Origin: TMED27 sp963922705
GTDB taxonomy: Bacteria > Pseudomonadota > Alphaproteobacteria > Micavibrionales > Micavibrionaceae
Length of the DNA stretch: 23,402 nucleotides
Assembly: GCA_963922705.1 (NCBI GenBank)
Contig: CAWUJS010000028.1
Span: forward strand, 1 to 23,402
Direction: 5' to 3'
How positions within the stretch are numbered: position 1 is the first letter of the stretch; each line of letters opens with the position of its first letter. Shown here one piece after another: positions 15,829 through 23,388 of the stretch. The translations under genes and the position numbers were made by a program. Below the pieces are notes generated by a model that saw only the letters and a list, made by a program, of their open reading frames with translations, was not told the DNA's origin and did not search any database.

Positions 15829-15855
15829 GAATATAAGTTTTCCGTAATAAATATA

Positions 15856-16446
15856 TTATAGACTTCCCTTTGTGCTCGGCAATTGATCCGCCGCACGGGC
15901 ATCAATTTCAACCGCCATGCGCAAGGCTTTAGCGCAAGATTTAAAAATGCTCTCTATAATGTGATGATTATTTATCCCATATTCATTTTTTACATGCAGT
16001 GTGATGCCAGCGCTCTGTGCAAATGCATTGAAAAATTCCTGAAATAGCTCTGTATCCATTTCACCGAGACGATCCACACTAAACTTTACCTGCCAGATTA
16101 AATAAGGCCGATTGGAAAGATCCAGCGCCACACGGCTTAACACCTCATCCATCACCAGCGTAAAATGTCCGTAACGGTGAATACCTGTTTTATCACCGAC
16201 TGCTTCTTTTAAAGCCTGCCCCAGTGTAATACCGACATCCTCTGCAGTGTGGTGTCCATCAATATGCAGATCGCCTTCTGCCTTAATCATTATATCAATC
16301 AAGCTATGCTTGGCGAGTTGCTCCAGCATATGATCAAAAAAGCCAATACCTGTCTTAATATCACTCATCCCAGTTCCATCGAGATTGATCTCAACGCTAA
16401 CATTTGTTTCTTGCGTCTTGCGACTAAGTTTACCTATTCGTTCCAT
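15856..16446 (-). CDS. hisB: Imidazoleglycerol-phosphate dehydratase
   Basis: Catalyses the sixth step of histidine synthesis, dehydrating imidazoleglycerol phosphate to imidazole acetol phosphate in a manganese-dependent 24-mer. At 196 aa it is the monofunctional form without the phosphatase domain. Metal-binding motifs are FFDHMLEQLAKHS (36-48), HIDGHHTAEDVGI (61-73) and NNHHIIESIFK, and the C-terminus PSTKGSL is the family signature. AAGGA lies upstream of the ATG. No other his genes are adjacent, although hisB commonly heads a hisBHAF cluster in alphaproteobacteria. Confidence 0.97.
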   Translation of the reverse strand: MERIGKLSRKTQETNVSVEINLDGTGMSDIKTGIGFFDHMLEQLAKHSLIDIMIKAEGDLHIDGHHTAEDVGITLGQALKEAVGDKTGIHRYGHFTLVMDEVLSRVALDLSNRPYLIWQVKFSVDRLGEMDTELFQEFFNAFAQSAGITLHVKNEYGINNHHIIESIFKSCAKALRMAVEIDARAADQLPSTKGSL

Positions 16447-16538
16447 AGCAACTCATTATCCTTCTTTAAAAATCCAAAAATACCAAGAAAATCAATAATA
16501 GGCTAGACATTCTCTGTATTTCGCAGCACGAATAGAGC

Positions 16539-17375
16539 ATGGAGTTTGTCATTGCAGGGGTTTTTCTGCTTATTTTGGGGATGTTTGCTGGCTTCGCCGC
16601 CGGACTCTTAGGTATTGGCGGCGGGGTGATTTTAGTCCCCGGCATCTACTACATCCTGAAATATTTTGGATTTGCCGATGTTGCCATGCATGTGGCAGTT
16701 GGAACCTCGCTTGCCACGATTATTTTCACCGGCGCATCCAGCGCATTGGCGCATCATAGAAAAGGTGCGGTCGATATTGGTATCCTTAAGCAATTTCTGC
16801 CCGGTGTTGTTATCGGCGTATTGATTGGTACATGGCTATCGGATTTATTGCCAACAATGGGAATGAAGATTGTATTTGTAATCGCACAGCTCGGCTTTGG
16901 GTGTTATATGATCTTTCGATCTCATAAAACGAATTTGTTCGATTCTCTTCCCAGACAGCCTTTATTCAGTGTCTTTGCCGCTTTGAATGCAGGGCTGGCG
17001 GCGATGATGGGTGTTGGCGGCGGCACGCAAAATATTATTTTCATGACAATTTGCAATGTGAATATTCATAAAGCTATTGCCACAGCCGCTTCTATCGGCC
17101 CTTTTATTGCTATGATCGGCGCGAGCGGTTTTATTGCAATTGGGCTGGATGCTGACAATCTTCCACCGCATTCGCTTGGCTATGTTAATCTTGCTGCTTT
17201 TGGCTCAATTGTTATAAGCAGTGTGGCTTTCGCGCCCCTTGGGGTAAGAGCGGCACATGCCCTGCCGGTTCCAAAACTTAAAAAAGCCTTTGCCATCTTT
17301 ATATTACTTGTAACGCTTAAAATGTTGCTAGAGATTTTGACGGATTACAATGTGATTTATAATCATTCCATTTAA
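16539..17375 (+). CDS. TSUP (TauE/SafE) family membrane transporter
   Basis: A 278-aa polytopic inner-membrane protein of the sulfite exporter TauE/SafE family, whose members export or import sulfite, sulfoacetate or related organosulfur anions. The two-repeat structure is visible: GLLGIGGGVILVP in the first half and AMMGVGGGTQNI in the second, each at the start of a repeat. About eight hydrophobic segments are evident. The substrate cannot be inferred. No good ribosome-binding site precedes the ATG. Divergent from hisB, with 92 bases between them. Confidence 0.88.
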   Translation: MEFVIAGVFLLILGMFAGFAAGLLGIGGGVILVPGIYYILKYFGFADVAMHVAVGTSLATIIFTGASSALAHHRKGAVDIGILKQFLPGVVIGVLIGTWLSDLLPTMGMKIVFVIAQLGFGCYMIFRSHKTNLFDSLPRQPLFSVFAALNAGLAAMMGVGGGTQNIIFMTICNVNIHKAIATAASIGPFIAMIGASGFIAIGLDADNLPPHSLGYVNLAAFGSIVISSVAFAPLGVRAAHALPVPKLKKAFAIFILLVTLKMLLEILTDYNVIYNHSI

Positions 17376-17585
17376 AAATCGAATTTTTTTTCAAAAATTA
17401 TTGAGGCAGTTTTATCCAGAAAATAGAATTGTAATATGTGAGGCAACCGGAGATTGTTAGTAGTGCATATTTGATATATAAAATTTTATAAAATAAATGA
17501 AAATATAACAAGTATTAGCTTGAAACTATATTACAAAGAAACAGGGATGTAAAGTTATTTTATTTCAAAATAATTGCCGTGCAAT
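17376..17585. other. AT-rich intergenic stretch after the TSUP gene
   Basis: No coding ORF is seen. AATTTTT (17382-17388) and AAAAATT (17393-17399) form an all-A/T hairpin just past the transporter stop, at best a weak terminator. The rest is AT-rich without recognisable features up to the promoter at 17586. Confidence 0.4.
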
Positions 17586-17614
17586 TTGACTTTCGATACG
17601 CGAGAGCGTATAAT
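17586..17614 (+). promoter_or_regulatory. Near-consensus sigma70 promoter with embedded palindromic operator
   Basis: -35 TTGACT (17586-17591), exactly 17 bp, -10 TATAAT (17609-17614). A perfect dyad, ATACGC-GAGA-GCGTAT (17596-17611), fills the spacer and overlaps half of the -10 box, a classic repressor-site position. The predicted start near 17620-17622 gives a leader of about 170 nt containing the long hairpin, then the exported protein at 17791. Confidence 0.85.
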
Positions 17615-17647
17615 GCAAATTAATAATATAATAATATTAACAGGGAG

Positions 17648-17744
17648 TTACAGGGATAAAACCCAGTATTTTGGGCGCGGCAACCACTGCTTGCGCAGTG
17701 GCTTTCTTTGCCGTCTCCGATTAAATCCTGGGCAATCCCTGTAA
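17648..17744 (+). ncRNA. Nested long-hairpin RNA leader of the exported protein gene
   Basis: Four perfect stems nest inside each other. P1 is TTACAGGGAT (17648-17657) with 17735-17744. P2 is CCCAG (17662-17666) with CTGGG (17728-17732). P3 is CGGCAA (17678-17683) with TTGCCG (17708-17713). P4 is CCACTGC (17684-17690) with GCAGTGG (17695-17701) around a TTGC loop. P3 and P4 stack, with a six-base bulge. CCCA of P2 can instead pair with TGGG at 17672-17675. It sits between a strong promoter and the ribosome-binding site. It matches no riboswitch or sRNA consensus that I recognise. It could be a cis-regulatory leader or an independent RNA. Confidence 0.7.
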
Positions 17745-17771
17745 AAACAAAAAATGAGGCGTCAAGCCTCA
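17743..17771 (-). terminator. Hairpin before the exported protein gene; intrinsic terminator on the minus strand
   Basis: TGAGGC (17755-17760) and GCCTCA (17766-17771) form a six-pair stem with a GTCAA loop. On the minus strand it is followed by TTTTTTGTTTTT, a convincing terminator layout that would stop antisense transcription coming from 18962. On the plus strand the same hairpin lies six bases before the AAGGGAG ribosome-binding site and could affect ribosome access. Confidence 0.6.
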
Positions 17772-17790
17772 AAACGAAAGGGAGATGAAC

Positions 17791-18297
17791 ATGGGACTTC
17801 AAACACTTAGAAAAAAATTTGTAGGTGCAACCGTAGCGCTTGCAGCGGCAGCACTTCTTACTCCGGGACTTGCACCCGATGATGCAAATGCGCAGCAACT
17901 AAAGCCTACGGGAGACGCAAGTGATGTTATGAAAGGTGATACCCCGCTTGTAGATGCTGCTCAAGAACTAAAAGCTTTTTCAGAAGCAGGGGGCGTTGGC
18001 GTTATCTTGGTGCATAAGCCTTGGAAAGGTGGCGTATCTGCTCAATATATAGTAGATGCATACTCAAAGAAATTTGAACAAAGAGATATCACTATGGACT
18101 TCAGAGTAGTGGAAAAAAAGACTCCTGGAGCGGCAGTCATATATTTAGTGGGTGGCGTCAGTCAAGGCCCTTATAATATTAACCAAGCCTATGATATGAT
18201 AGATGATATAGCAAACCAAAGCATAGCAGCCACAAGACTTCTTACATCTGATGCAAGAGACTCTATTGATTTAGAAGTATATTCTCCAAAAGGCTAG
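17791..18297 (+). CDS. Small exported protein of unknown function
   Basis: I do not recognise the family. The start is set at the ATG at 17791 (168 aa), six bases after AGGGAG; another ATG at 17785 directly abuts that site. The N-terminus is a clear Sec signal peptide: basic LRKKF (6-10), hydrophobic core ATVALAAAALLTPGLA, and a likely cleavage after ANA (32-34). The mature protein is about 134 aa without cysteine, with alternating short strands and helices (GGVGVILVHKPWKGG, FRVVEKKTPGAAVIYLVGG, NQAYDMIDDIANQ), suggesting a small alpha/beta fold in the periplasm or outside. A strong promoter with an operator and a structured leader precede it. Its stop shares CTAG with the stop of the convergent gene. 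Confidence 0.8.
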   Translation: MGLQTLRKKFVGATVALAAAALLTPGLAPDDANAQQLKPTGDASDVMKGDTPLVDAAQELKAFSEAGGVGVILVHKPWKGGVSAQYIVDAYSKKFEQRDITMDFRVVEKKTPGAAVIYLVGGVSQGPYNINQAYDMIDDIANQSIAATRLLTSDARDSIDLEVYSPKG

Positions 18298-18962
18298 AAT
18301 TTCGCTGTGAAACTACCGCCCAATGCTTCAACATCATTGTCAACGGTATTGTCAGCTGCTTGCATTGCAACTTCATCACCTGTAAGCAAAGTAGCAGTCA
18401 AAGCAGTGCCATCTGCATTATCAATCGCTGCTTTTTGCGCTTCCGTTAGCGGTGTTCCGGGTATTCTGTTGCTGAGAGCTTGCTCTAGCTCCTGCTCTTT
18501 ATTCCAGTGGAAAATATACTGCGCTTCCGCCATATCTGCATATTGCGCCTTAATTTCTCCGTTTTGATCGAGCATCAGATCGCGCAAGGCTTTCAGTTTT
18601 GCTTCCCGATCCATTTTATCGAGTCCTTTTTCATTGATCAGATACGCCGCAGCCATCCCATCAATAAAGTTCTCACCGTATTTTTCAACCAATTCCTGCT
18701 GATACCTTTCCATGGCCTCTCGGTGATTGCGCAATTGCTGATCAAGCAATGCCAAAAACATCGCTTCAGCATAATTCTTCTTATTCCGTTCGTCTAAATC
18801 ATCCCTGCCGTAACTATCCTTGGTCGCAACAGCAGAATGAGCAATAATGCTCTCTACGTTTCCACTTTTTTGCCCGGCATGGAACGTGTCCTCCCGTAAT
18901 CGATGCTCTTCATTTGCCTTTCCGGCATGTAAAGCAAAATCATCTTTTAAAGCGGTGCTCAT
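18294..18962 (-). CDS. Hypothetical helical protein
   Basis: A 222-aa protein that I do not recognise. It has no signal peptide, no membrane segment and no cysteine. It is rich in Glu, Asp, Lys, Gln and Ala, with predicted amphipathic helices, especially from about residue 60 (NYAEAMFLALLDQQLRNHRE) to residue 165 (NKEQELEQALSNR). The C-terminal 50 residues are more acidic and low in charge pattern. AGGAG precedes the ATG by nine bases, with an additional GGGAG touching it, so translation is plausible. Convergent with the exported protein gene, sharing a 4-bp CTAG at the stops. It may be an accessory or lineage-specific gene. Confidence 0.75.
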   Translation of the reverse strand: MSTALKDDFALHAGKANEEHRLREDTFHAGQKSGNVESIIAHSAVATKDSYGRDDLDERNKKNYAEAMFLALLDQQLRNHREAMERYQQELVEKYGENFIDGMAAAYLINEKGLDKMDREAKLKALRDLMLDQNGEIKAQYADMAEAQYIFHWNKEQELEQALSNRIPGTPLTEAQKAAIDNADGTALTATLLTGDEVAMQAADNTVDNDVEALGGSFTAKF

Positions 18963-19184
18963 CTCCCTATACTCCTTTTTATGCGGCCCTTAATTCGCAT
19001 TTTTAGTTAATCAGTATTTCAGCGACTTATAGTATTTACATAATTATATTCTTTGGTATATATTTACGAAACAGCATGTTTAGATTATTATGCAAACACT
19101 AACAAAGGGTTAATTTTACTTAAAAGCTGTTAGTAAAAATGAAAAAATGCTATAAATCTCTTGAAAATCTACCGCAGGTTGTTC

Positions 19185-19201
19185 TGTAATCAGCGATTAC
19201 A
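19185..19201. promoter_or_regulatory. 17-bp palindrome downstream of miaA
   Basis: TGTAATC-AGC-GATTACA is a perfect 7-bp inverted repeat with a 3-base centre, 24 bases past the miaA stop. Without a T tract on either strand it is not a standard intrinsic terminator. A regulator site or an RNA 3'-end hairpin is possible. Confidence 0.4.
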
Positions 19202-19224
19202 CCCTAAATTTCAGTGAATGCAGC

Positions 19225-20088
19225 CTATAACTGGTTGCGGAACCAGGTCACTTGACGTTTGGCATATTGACGGGTGGCTGTTTGCGCAAGCATAATTGCC
19301 TCTTCTTTGGACAAATGCCCGTCCAAATAATCCCGCAATTCTTTAAACCCTAATGCTTTTGTAAGTGGCACACCATCAGTTACTACGCCGGATTGTATTT
19401 GCGCATTAAATTCTTCCACCTCTTCCAGCGCGCCATGATCCACCATCCATTCAAACCGCTTGTTACAACGGTCATAGAGCGTTTCACGATCGGGCAGGAT
19501 TTTATGAATGATAAAATGCCAATGCGCCGGTGGAGGGATTCGGGGTAGGGTTTGCCACTCTGATAATGATTTTCCCGTTGCCTCCAGCACTTCCATAGCG
19601 CGTATAATACGGGCTTTATGGTTCACATGAAAACGTTCTGCCATCACAGGATCACGGGCTTTTAATTCATTATAAAAAGCTTGCGCGCCCACCTCATCAT
19701 AGCGTCTGACAACTGCATCCCGGATATCATCGGGAATATCAGGCATAGGAGACAAGCCGTCAACCAGAGATTTAATATATAGTCCGCTACCACCGCAAAT
19801 AATGGGGGTTTGACCATTCTCGATTGTTTCTTGAATAATCGGTTCAGCGATTTCACGCCAATTTCCGGCGGAGCATACATTATTGGGATGAAGCGCGGCG
19901 TAGAGCTTATGGGGGATTTGTGCTTTATCTTTATCCGATGGCTGTGCGGAGAGAATAGGTAACCCATCATATATTTGCTGACTATCGCAGTTAATGATGA
20001 CACCATTATGCTCTTTTGCCAGCTCCAGCGCCTTTGCCGACTTCCCACTAGCCGTTGGTCCGGCTACTACCATAATATCAACTGACAT
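19225..20088 (-). CDS. miaA: tRNA dimethylallyltransferase
   Basis: Transfers a dimethylallyl group to N6 of A37 in tRNAs that read UNN codons. The 287-aa protein shows the P-loop GPTASGKS (10-17), DSQQIYDGLPILSAQPS (35-51), the conserved GGSGLYIKSLVDGLSP and the tRNA-binding part HKARIIRAMEVLEATGKSLSEWQ. The C-terminus, QTATRQYAKRQVTWFRNQ, is diagnostic. It is slightly shorter than the roughly 300-residue typical form. Divergent from the ArsR-family regulator; usual alphaproteobacterial neighbours (ilvB, serB) are not present. Confidence 0.96.
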   Translation of the reverse strand: MSVDIMVVAGPTASGKSAKALELAKEHNGVIINCDSQQIYDGLPILSAQPSDKDKAQIPHKLYAALHPNNVCSAGNWREIAEPIIQETIENGQTPIICGGSGLYIKSLVDGLSPMPDIPDDIRDAVVRRYDEVGAQAFYNELKARDPVMAERFHVNHKARIIRAMEVLEATGKSLSEWQTLPRIPPPAHWHFIIHKILPDRETLYDRCNKRFEWMVDHGALEEVEEFNAQIQSGVVTDGVPLTKALGFKELRDYLDGHLSKEEAIMLAQTATRQYAKRQVTWFRNQL

Positions 20089-20144
20089 GTTTATGTCTCA
20101 AGGTCTTTTCTTTCTTACATATTTTTCTTGTAAGTATTAGTTTT

Positions 20145-20174
20145 TTGACAAATAATACAGGAGTATTTTAATAT
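20145..20174 (+). promoter_or_regulatory. Probable arsR-type promoter with dyad in the spacer
   Basis: -35 TTGACA (20145-20150) is consensus; TAATAT (20169-20174) is the best -10 at 18 bp. A dyad AATAC-AGGA-GTATT (20154-20167) lies in the spacer, suiting autorepression by the ArsR-type protein encoded downstream. The predicted leader is about 100 nt. Confidence 0.5.
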
Positions 20175-20268
20175 AGAATTAGTTGTAAATGCTAAATAGA
20201 TATGCTCTTTCACTTTTTTTATTATATTCAATTAAAGTGTATTAACATTCAATAAAGCCTGAGGGGGC

Positions 20269-20282
20269 GACTTTTAAAAGTC
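20269..20282. promoter_or_regulatory. 14-bp palindrome touching the regulator start codon
   Basis: GACTTTTAAAAGTC is perfectly self-complementary and ends at the base before the ATG at 20283. A GAGGGGG stretch (20261-20267) just before it is the likely ribosome-binding site, so a protein bound here, or a local hairpin, could affect translation. Confidence 0.4.
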
Positions 20283-20591
20283 ATGGATAGTGATTTTCTA
20301 AAACATAATGGAGAGAGAGCTTCAATTCTTTTGAAGGCACTTTCTAACGAAAAACGGTTACAAATTACGTCTGTTCTCATGGAAAAGGAGTATCCTGTTG
20401 GTGAGTTGGAGAAAATTATAGGGCTGAGCCAATCTGCTCTATCGCAACATTTAGCACGCTTGCGGCGCGATGATATTGTTAAAACCCGCCGCGAAGCTCA
20501 GACGATACACTATTCTTTATGCAATCCTAGCGTTGAAAAATTATTGAATATTTTACCTGAAATTCTAAGAGATAATGAGGCGGATGCATAA
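20283..20591 (+). CDS. ArsR-family winged-helix transcriptional regulator (HlyU/NolR-like)
   Basis: A 102-aa dimeric DNA-binding protein. LLKALSNEKRLQITSVL (16-32) is the typical entry of the domain, PVGELEKIIGLSQSALSQHLARLR (38-61) holds the helix-turn-helix with the recognition helix at about 49-62, and TRREAQTIHYSL (68-79) is the wing. This sequence is closest to HlyU and NolR. The only cysteine is Cys80, so the two-cysteine persulfide switch of BigR/SqrR and a classic metal site are absent; the signal is unknown. It carries palindromes in its control region, suggesting autoregulation. Confidence 0.9.
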   Translation: MDSDFLKHNGERASILLKALSNEKRLQITSVLMEKEYPVGELEKIIGLSQSALSQHLARLRRDDIVKTRREAQTIHYSLCNPSVEKLLNILPEILRDNEADA

Positions 20592-20668
20592 GCATTTGTT
20601 TTTGATCTAATTAAAACTTCCTGGCGACCAATGTTCAATAAAGAATAAATGGACGTGATCATTTCAGG

Positions 20669-22345
20669 CTAACCCTCCTTTCTTATGCACCATTTGAATT
20701 GGTTATAAATATCAGATACTTGTCCATTAATAACCAATTGTTTGGTCTTGCGCGGCTGAGTACCGTCGCCCATATAAATACTGTCTTCTAAAGACAAGAC
20801 ACCGCCATTATGTTTGAACCGCCAACCAATGCCGCCATGCAAACGCAACAAAGCTTGTGTACCGTTATTAATCAGCGATACGGTAATGCCAGGATCAATA
20901 TGAAACCTAATTGTAACAAGAACTGGATTTAGCGGGCAGGCAAGTGCCTCCAGGCAATCATCACCGCGAATATCATTCCCGTCACTGCCTATAAAAATAC
21001 GCCGTGTATGCGTATAGCCGTTTATACTAACATAGCCATCATGCGAAGCTTCCAAAAGATGTGTCTCTTTACTGTCGTCATGTGAAAAGCGTACATTAAC
21101 CGGCTTACGACCAAAACCACTTTGCGGCTGGATGTCACAGATATCAAGCCCATCAAGAGTTAGCGCTGTATGTGCTGCCGATCCTCGTAATGCCTCTCTC
21201 CAATCCTGATCATGCGGATGAGAGCCACAATTCACAAAAATCCGGTGTTTGGCGTAGCTTAATTCAAAAGACAAGCAAGAAGCATGCGCTGTTAAATCAT
21301 ACGGCGCCGATGCTGCTTTTCCATGATCAAACATTAAAAGCGTACGCCCTTGGCGGACACGCTCAAACCCTGCACAAGGTAGACTCTCAAGCGCTTTTCC
21401 ACGTATACCTGTCTGTGCAAGCACCTTATCAATAAAGCCTGCATCACATTTCTGCGCACCATGGAAAAGTCCGAAAGATCTATCATTATAACGATAAAAC
21501 CTAAGTGCAGGCCCAATTCGATCAATTGCATGCTGCACAAATTCAGGCAATCGCCGCCCAGCACTTTTGAACGCAGTTTGTATATCCAGTAAAATCTGTA
21601 AAGCTTCCAACAATTGCACCGGAGAGCGCGAGATGTGAGAACCATCCCTTAAAATTTGTACATCAATTTCAGCCTTAAGGCGTTCCATTGCCTGATCGCC
21701 CCAAATTTCACGCCCTACTATGGCTAACCCTGCGTATAACAAACCTTTTGTAGCTTTCAAAGCTTGAATGCCTGAAAGGCTGATATGCGGGTTCGAGCCG
21801 ACTGTTCGAGAGAGATGTTGTCCATGCGCTAAAACGGACTCAAAAAACAAATCATGAAATTCTTCATCTGCACCGCCTTCAAAGCGTTCAGGGCAGAAAA
21901 ATTCAAACATGGAAATCCACATACAAAGCCGCTCACCGGTAATATCAGGACGATAGAAAAAGGATTTCTGCGCCTTTGCAACAGGCATATGATATTTTTC
22001 AAGCCAGGATAATATCATCATCCATGCCAATGCTGATGCTTGCCCCCTTGCAATCCCGCCATCATTAGCATAGCTGCGCAAGTCCCTTAGCCATGTAAAA
22101 CCGTGAATTTTCGAAAGCCAGCTTTCATCAACCCCGCCCGGCTCCCAGCCCATGCCTTGAAGAGATAAATTTGCATCGCCCTTGGTAAAAATACCTTCAA
22201 ACAGCAATGCACCTGCCCTTGAATCACCATCCCATAAATCAACGGGCCGAACAGCAAAACGGTCAGGGATGGCCGTACGCTCCGGCAAAAATGCCACAAG
22301 CGATGAAAGCTTCCCTACAATATCATTCAAACCCATGGTTATCAT
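20669..22345 (-). CDS. Heparinase II/III family protein
   Basis: A 558-aa protein of the heparinase II/III-like family. The N-terminal half is an alpha/alpha toroid (for example WLEKYHMPVAKAQKSFFYRPDI), and the C-terminal half from about 340 is a beta-sandwich typical of the family, with LSFELSYAKHRIFVNCGSHPHDQDWREALRGSAAHTALTLD written here in part as the NCGSHP and HTALTL patches. No signal peptide is seen, so a cytoplasmic site is likely; the family homologues in alphaproteobacteria are conserved, often near rsmB, rpe and purH, and their substrate is unknown. It lies 62 bases after rpe, likely in one transcript. AGGGA is nine bases upstream of the start; an ATG three codons later is an alternative. 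Confidence 0.88.
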   Translation of the reverse strand: MITMGLNDIVGKLSSLVAFLPERTAIPDRFAVRPVDLWDGDSRAGALLFEGIFTKGDANLSLQGMGWEPGGVDESWLSKIHGFTWLRDLRSYANDGGIARGQASALAWMMILSWLEKYHMPVAKAQKSFFYRPDITGERLCMWISMFEFFCPERFEGGADEEFHDLFFESVLAHGQHLSRTVGSNPHISLSGIQALKATKGLLYAGLAIVGREIWGDQAMERLKAEIDVQILRDGSHISRSPVQLLEALQILLDIQTAFKSAGRRLPEFVQHAIDRIGPALRFYRYNDRSFGLFHGAQKCDAGFIDKVLAQTGIRGKALESLPCAGFERVRQGRTLLMFDHGKAASAPYDLTAHASCLSFELSYAKHRIFVNCGSHPHDQDWREALRGSAAHTALTLDGLDICDIQPQSGFGRKPVNVRFSHDDSKETHLLEASHDGYVSINGYTHTRRIFIGSDGNDIRGDDCLEALACPLNPVLVTIRFHIDPGITVSLINNGTQALLRLHGGIGWRFKHNGGVLSLEDSIYMGDGTQPRKTKQLVINGQVSDIYNQFKWCIRKEG

Positions 22346-22407
22346 GGCTTTTAGTCCCTAATGTTAACAGGTATGTACGCGAAGAAACACGTACACTTTA
22401 AAAAGAA

Positions 22408-23067
22408 TTAGCTGCGCAGCGCAGCGATATTAGATGCATAGCCCGATGGACCATCCTTAAACACAGCCGTTCCGGCAACAAGCACATCGGCGCCCGCTTT
22501 GATGCATTGCTTCGCAGTTTCAGGATTAACGCCGCCGTCAATTTCCAAATCAATCTGGCGTCCGGTTGTGTTAATCATTCTGCGTGCCGCTTCAATCTTA
22601 TCCAGTAATGGAATAAAACTTTGTCCGCCAAAGCCCGGATTGACAGTCATAATGAGGATTAAATCCACCATATCCAAAACATGCGCAATACTTTCAATCG
22701 GCGTATGCGGGTTCAATGAAACTCCGGCTTTTACGCCGTACGCCTTAATTGCCTGAAGCGTACGATGTAGATGTGAGCCAGCCTCTACATGGGCTGTAAT
22801 GATGTCCGCGCCTGCATCCACAAAATCTTTAATCAGCGGATCAACAGGTGCAATCATCAAGTGAACATCAAAAGGCTTTTTTGTCCAGCGACGCAAATGC
22901 TTTACCACAGGTGCTCCAAACGTCAAATTGGGGACAAAATGCCCATCCATCACATCAATATGAATGTAATCCGCCCCAGCGTCATCAATAGCCTTAACCT
23001 CTTCTCCCAAAATGGAGAAGTCAGCCGATAAAATGGACGGAGCAATGCGCGTTTGTTGTTGAGGCAT
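22408..23067 (-). CDS. rpe: Ribulose-phosphate 3-epimerase
   Basis: Interconverts ribulose 5-phosphate and xylulose 5-phosphate in the pentose phosphate pathway. A 219-aa TIM barrel, with the metal ligands His36, Asp38, His69 and Asp177 in IHIDVMDGHFVPN, VHLM and EIDGGV. The flexible loop TVNPGFGGQSFI (141-152) and the C-terminal VAGTAVFK motif are intact. First gene of a likely rpe-heparinase pair, divergent from the short exported ORF at the right edge. Confidence 0.97.
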   Translation of the reverse strand: MPQQQTRIAPSILSADFSILGEEVKAIDDAGADYIHIDVMDGHFVPNLTFGAPVVKHLRRWTKKPFDVHLMIAPVDPLIKDFVDAGADIITAHVEAGSHLHRTLQAIKAYGVKAGVSLNPHTPIESIAHVLDMVDLILIMTVNPGFGGQSFIPLLDKIEAARRMINTTGRQIDLEIDGGVNPETAKQCIKAGADVLVAGTAVFKDGPSGYASNIAALRS

Positions 23068-23244
23068 AATGTAAATATCTTTTTTTATTACAATATCAAA
23101 ATTGCTAATATAAATCTATCCACAAAAAGACATAAATGCGAATACTTTTGCGTGCTTTCTTTGATGATTACAGACAATATCAATCAAGAGTGGTAAAAAT
23201 ATCTACAAATATAAACAACTCTTAAAGAACATAAGGGAATTATC

Positions 23245-23388
23245 ATGAAAATGAGCAAAACAATAACAGCAGCGCTAATAATATTAACAACAGCTACATT
23301 TAATTCTGCATCTGCTGCGATTGACCAAAGTAATCTTGAAATTTTAATCACTGATGGAGCGTTTTTTGGCGAGGTTCGTTTTCGCTAA
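23245..23388 (+). CDS. Short exported ORF, probably the interrupted start of an outer-membrane porin
   Basis: A 47-codon ORF with AAGGGAA ribosome-binding site upstream. It begins with a Sec signal peptide (MKMSKTITAALIILTTATFN, cleaving near SASA-A), then DQSNLEILITDGAFFGEVRFR and a TAA stop at 23386-23388. The frame stays open afterwards to the window end as EHVE. In alginate-export and related porins the mature N-terminus typically reads like GEVRFRYEHVEQ, so the TAA occupies the place of a Tyr codon. Read as a pseudogene, a sequencing error, or a genuine small peptide; the right end is cut off. Confidence 0.5.
   Translation: MKMSKTITAALIILTTATFNSASAAIDQSNLEILITDGAFFGEVRFR

Noticed and set aside
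17684..17701. Cobalamin riboswitch suggested by GCCACTGC on the minus strand
   Set aside because: The other conserved boxes of that riboswitch are absent and the motif is one arm of a simple perfect hairpin.
17648..17744. 6S RNA or SRP RNA identity for the nested hairpin
   Set aside because: It lacks the large central bubble and length of 6S RNA and lacks the conserved SRP loop (GGAAGCAGCC region).
23159..23185. FNR-type site suggested by TTGAT and ATCAA
   Set aside because: The half-sites are about 12 bases apart, not the four required for an FNR box.
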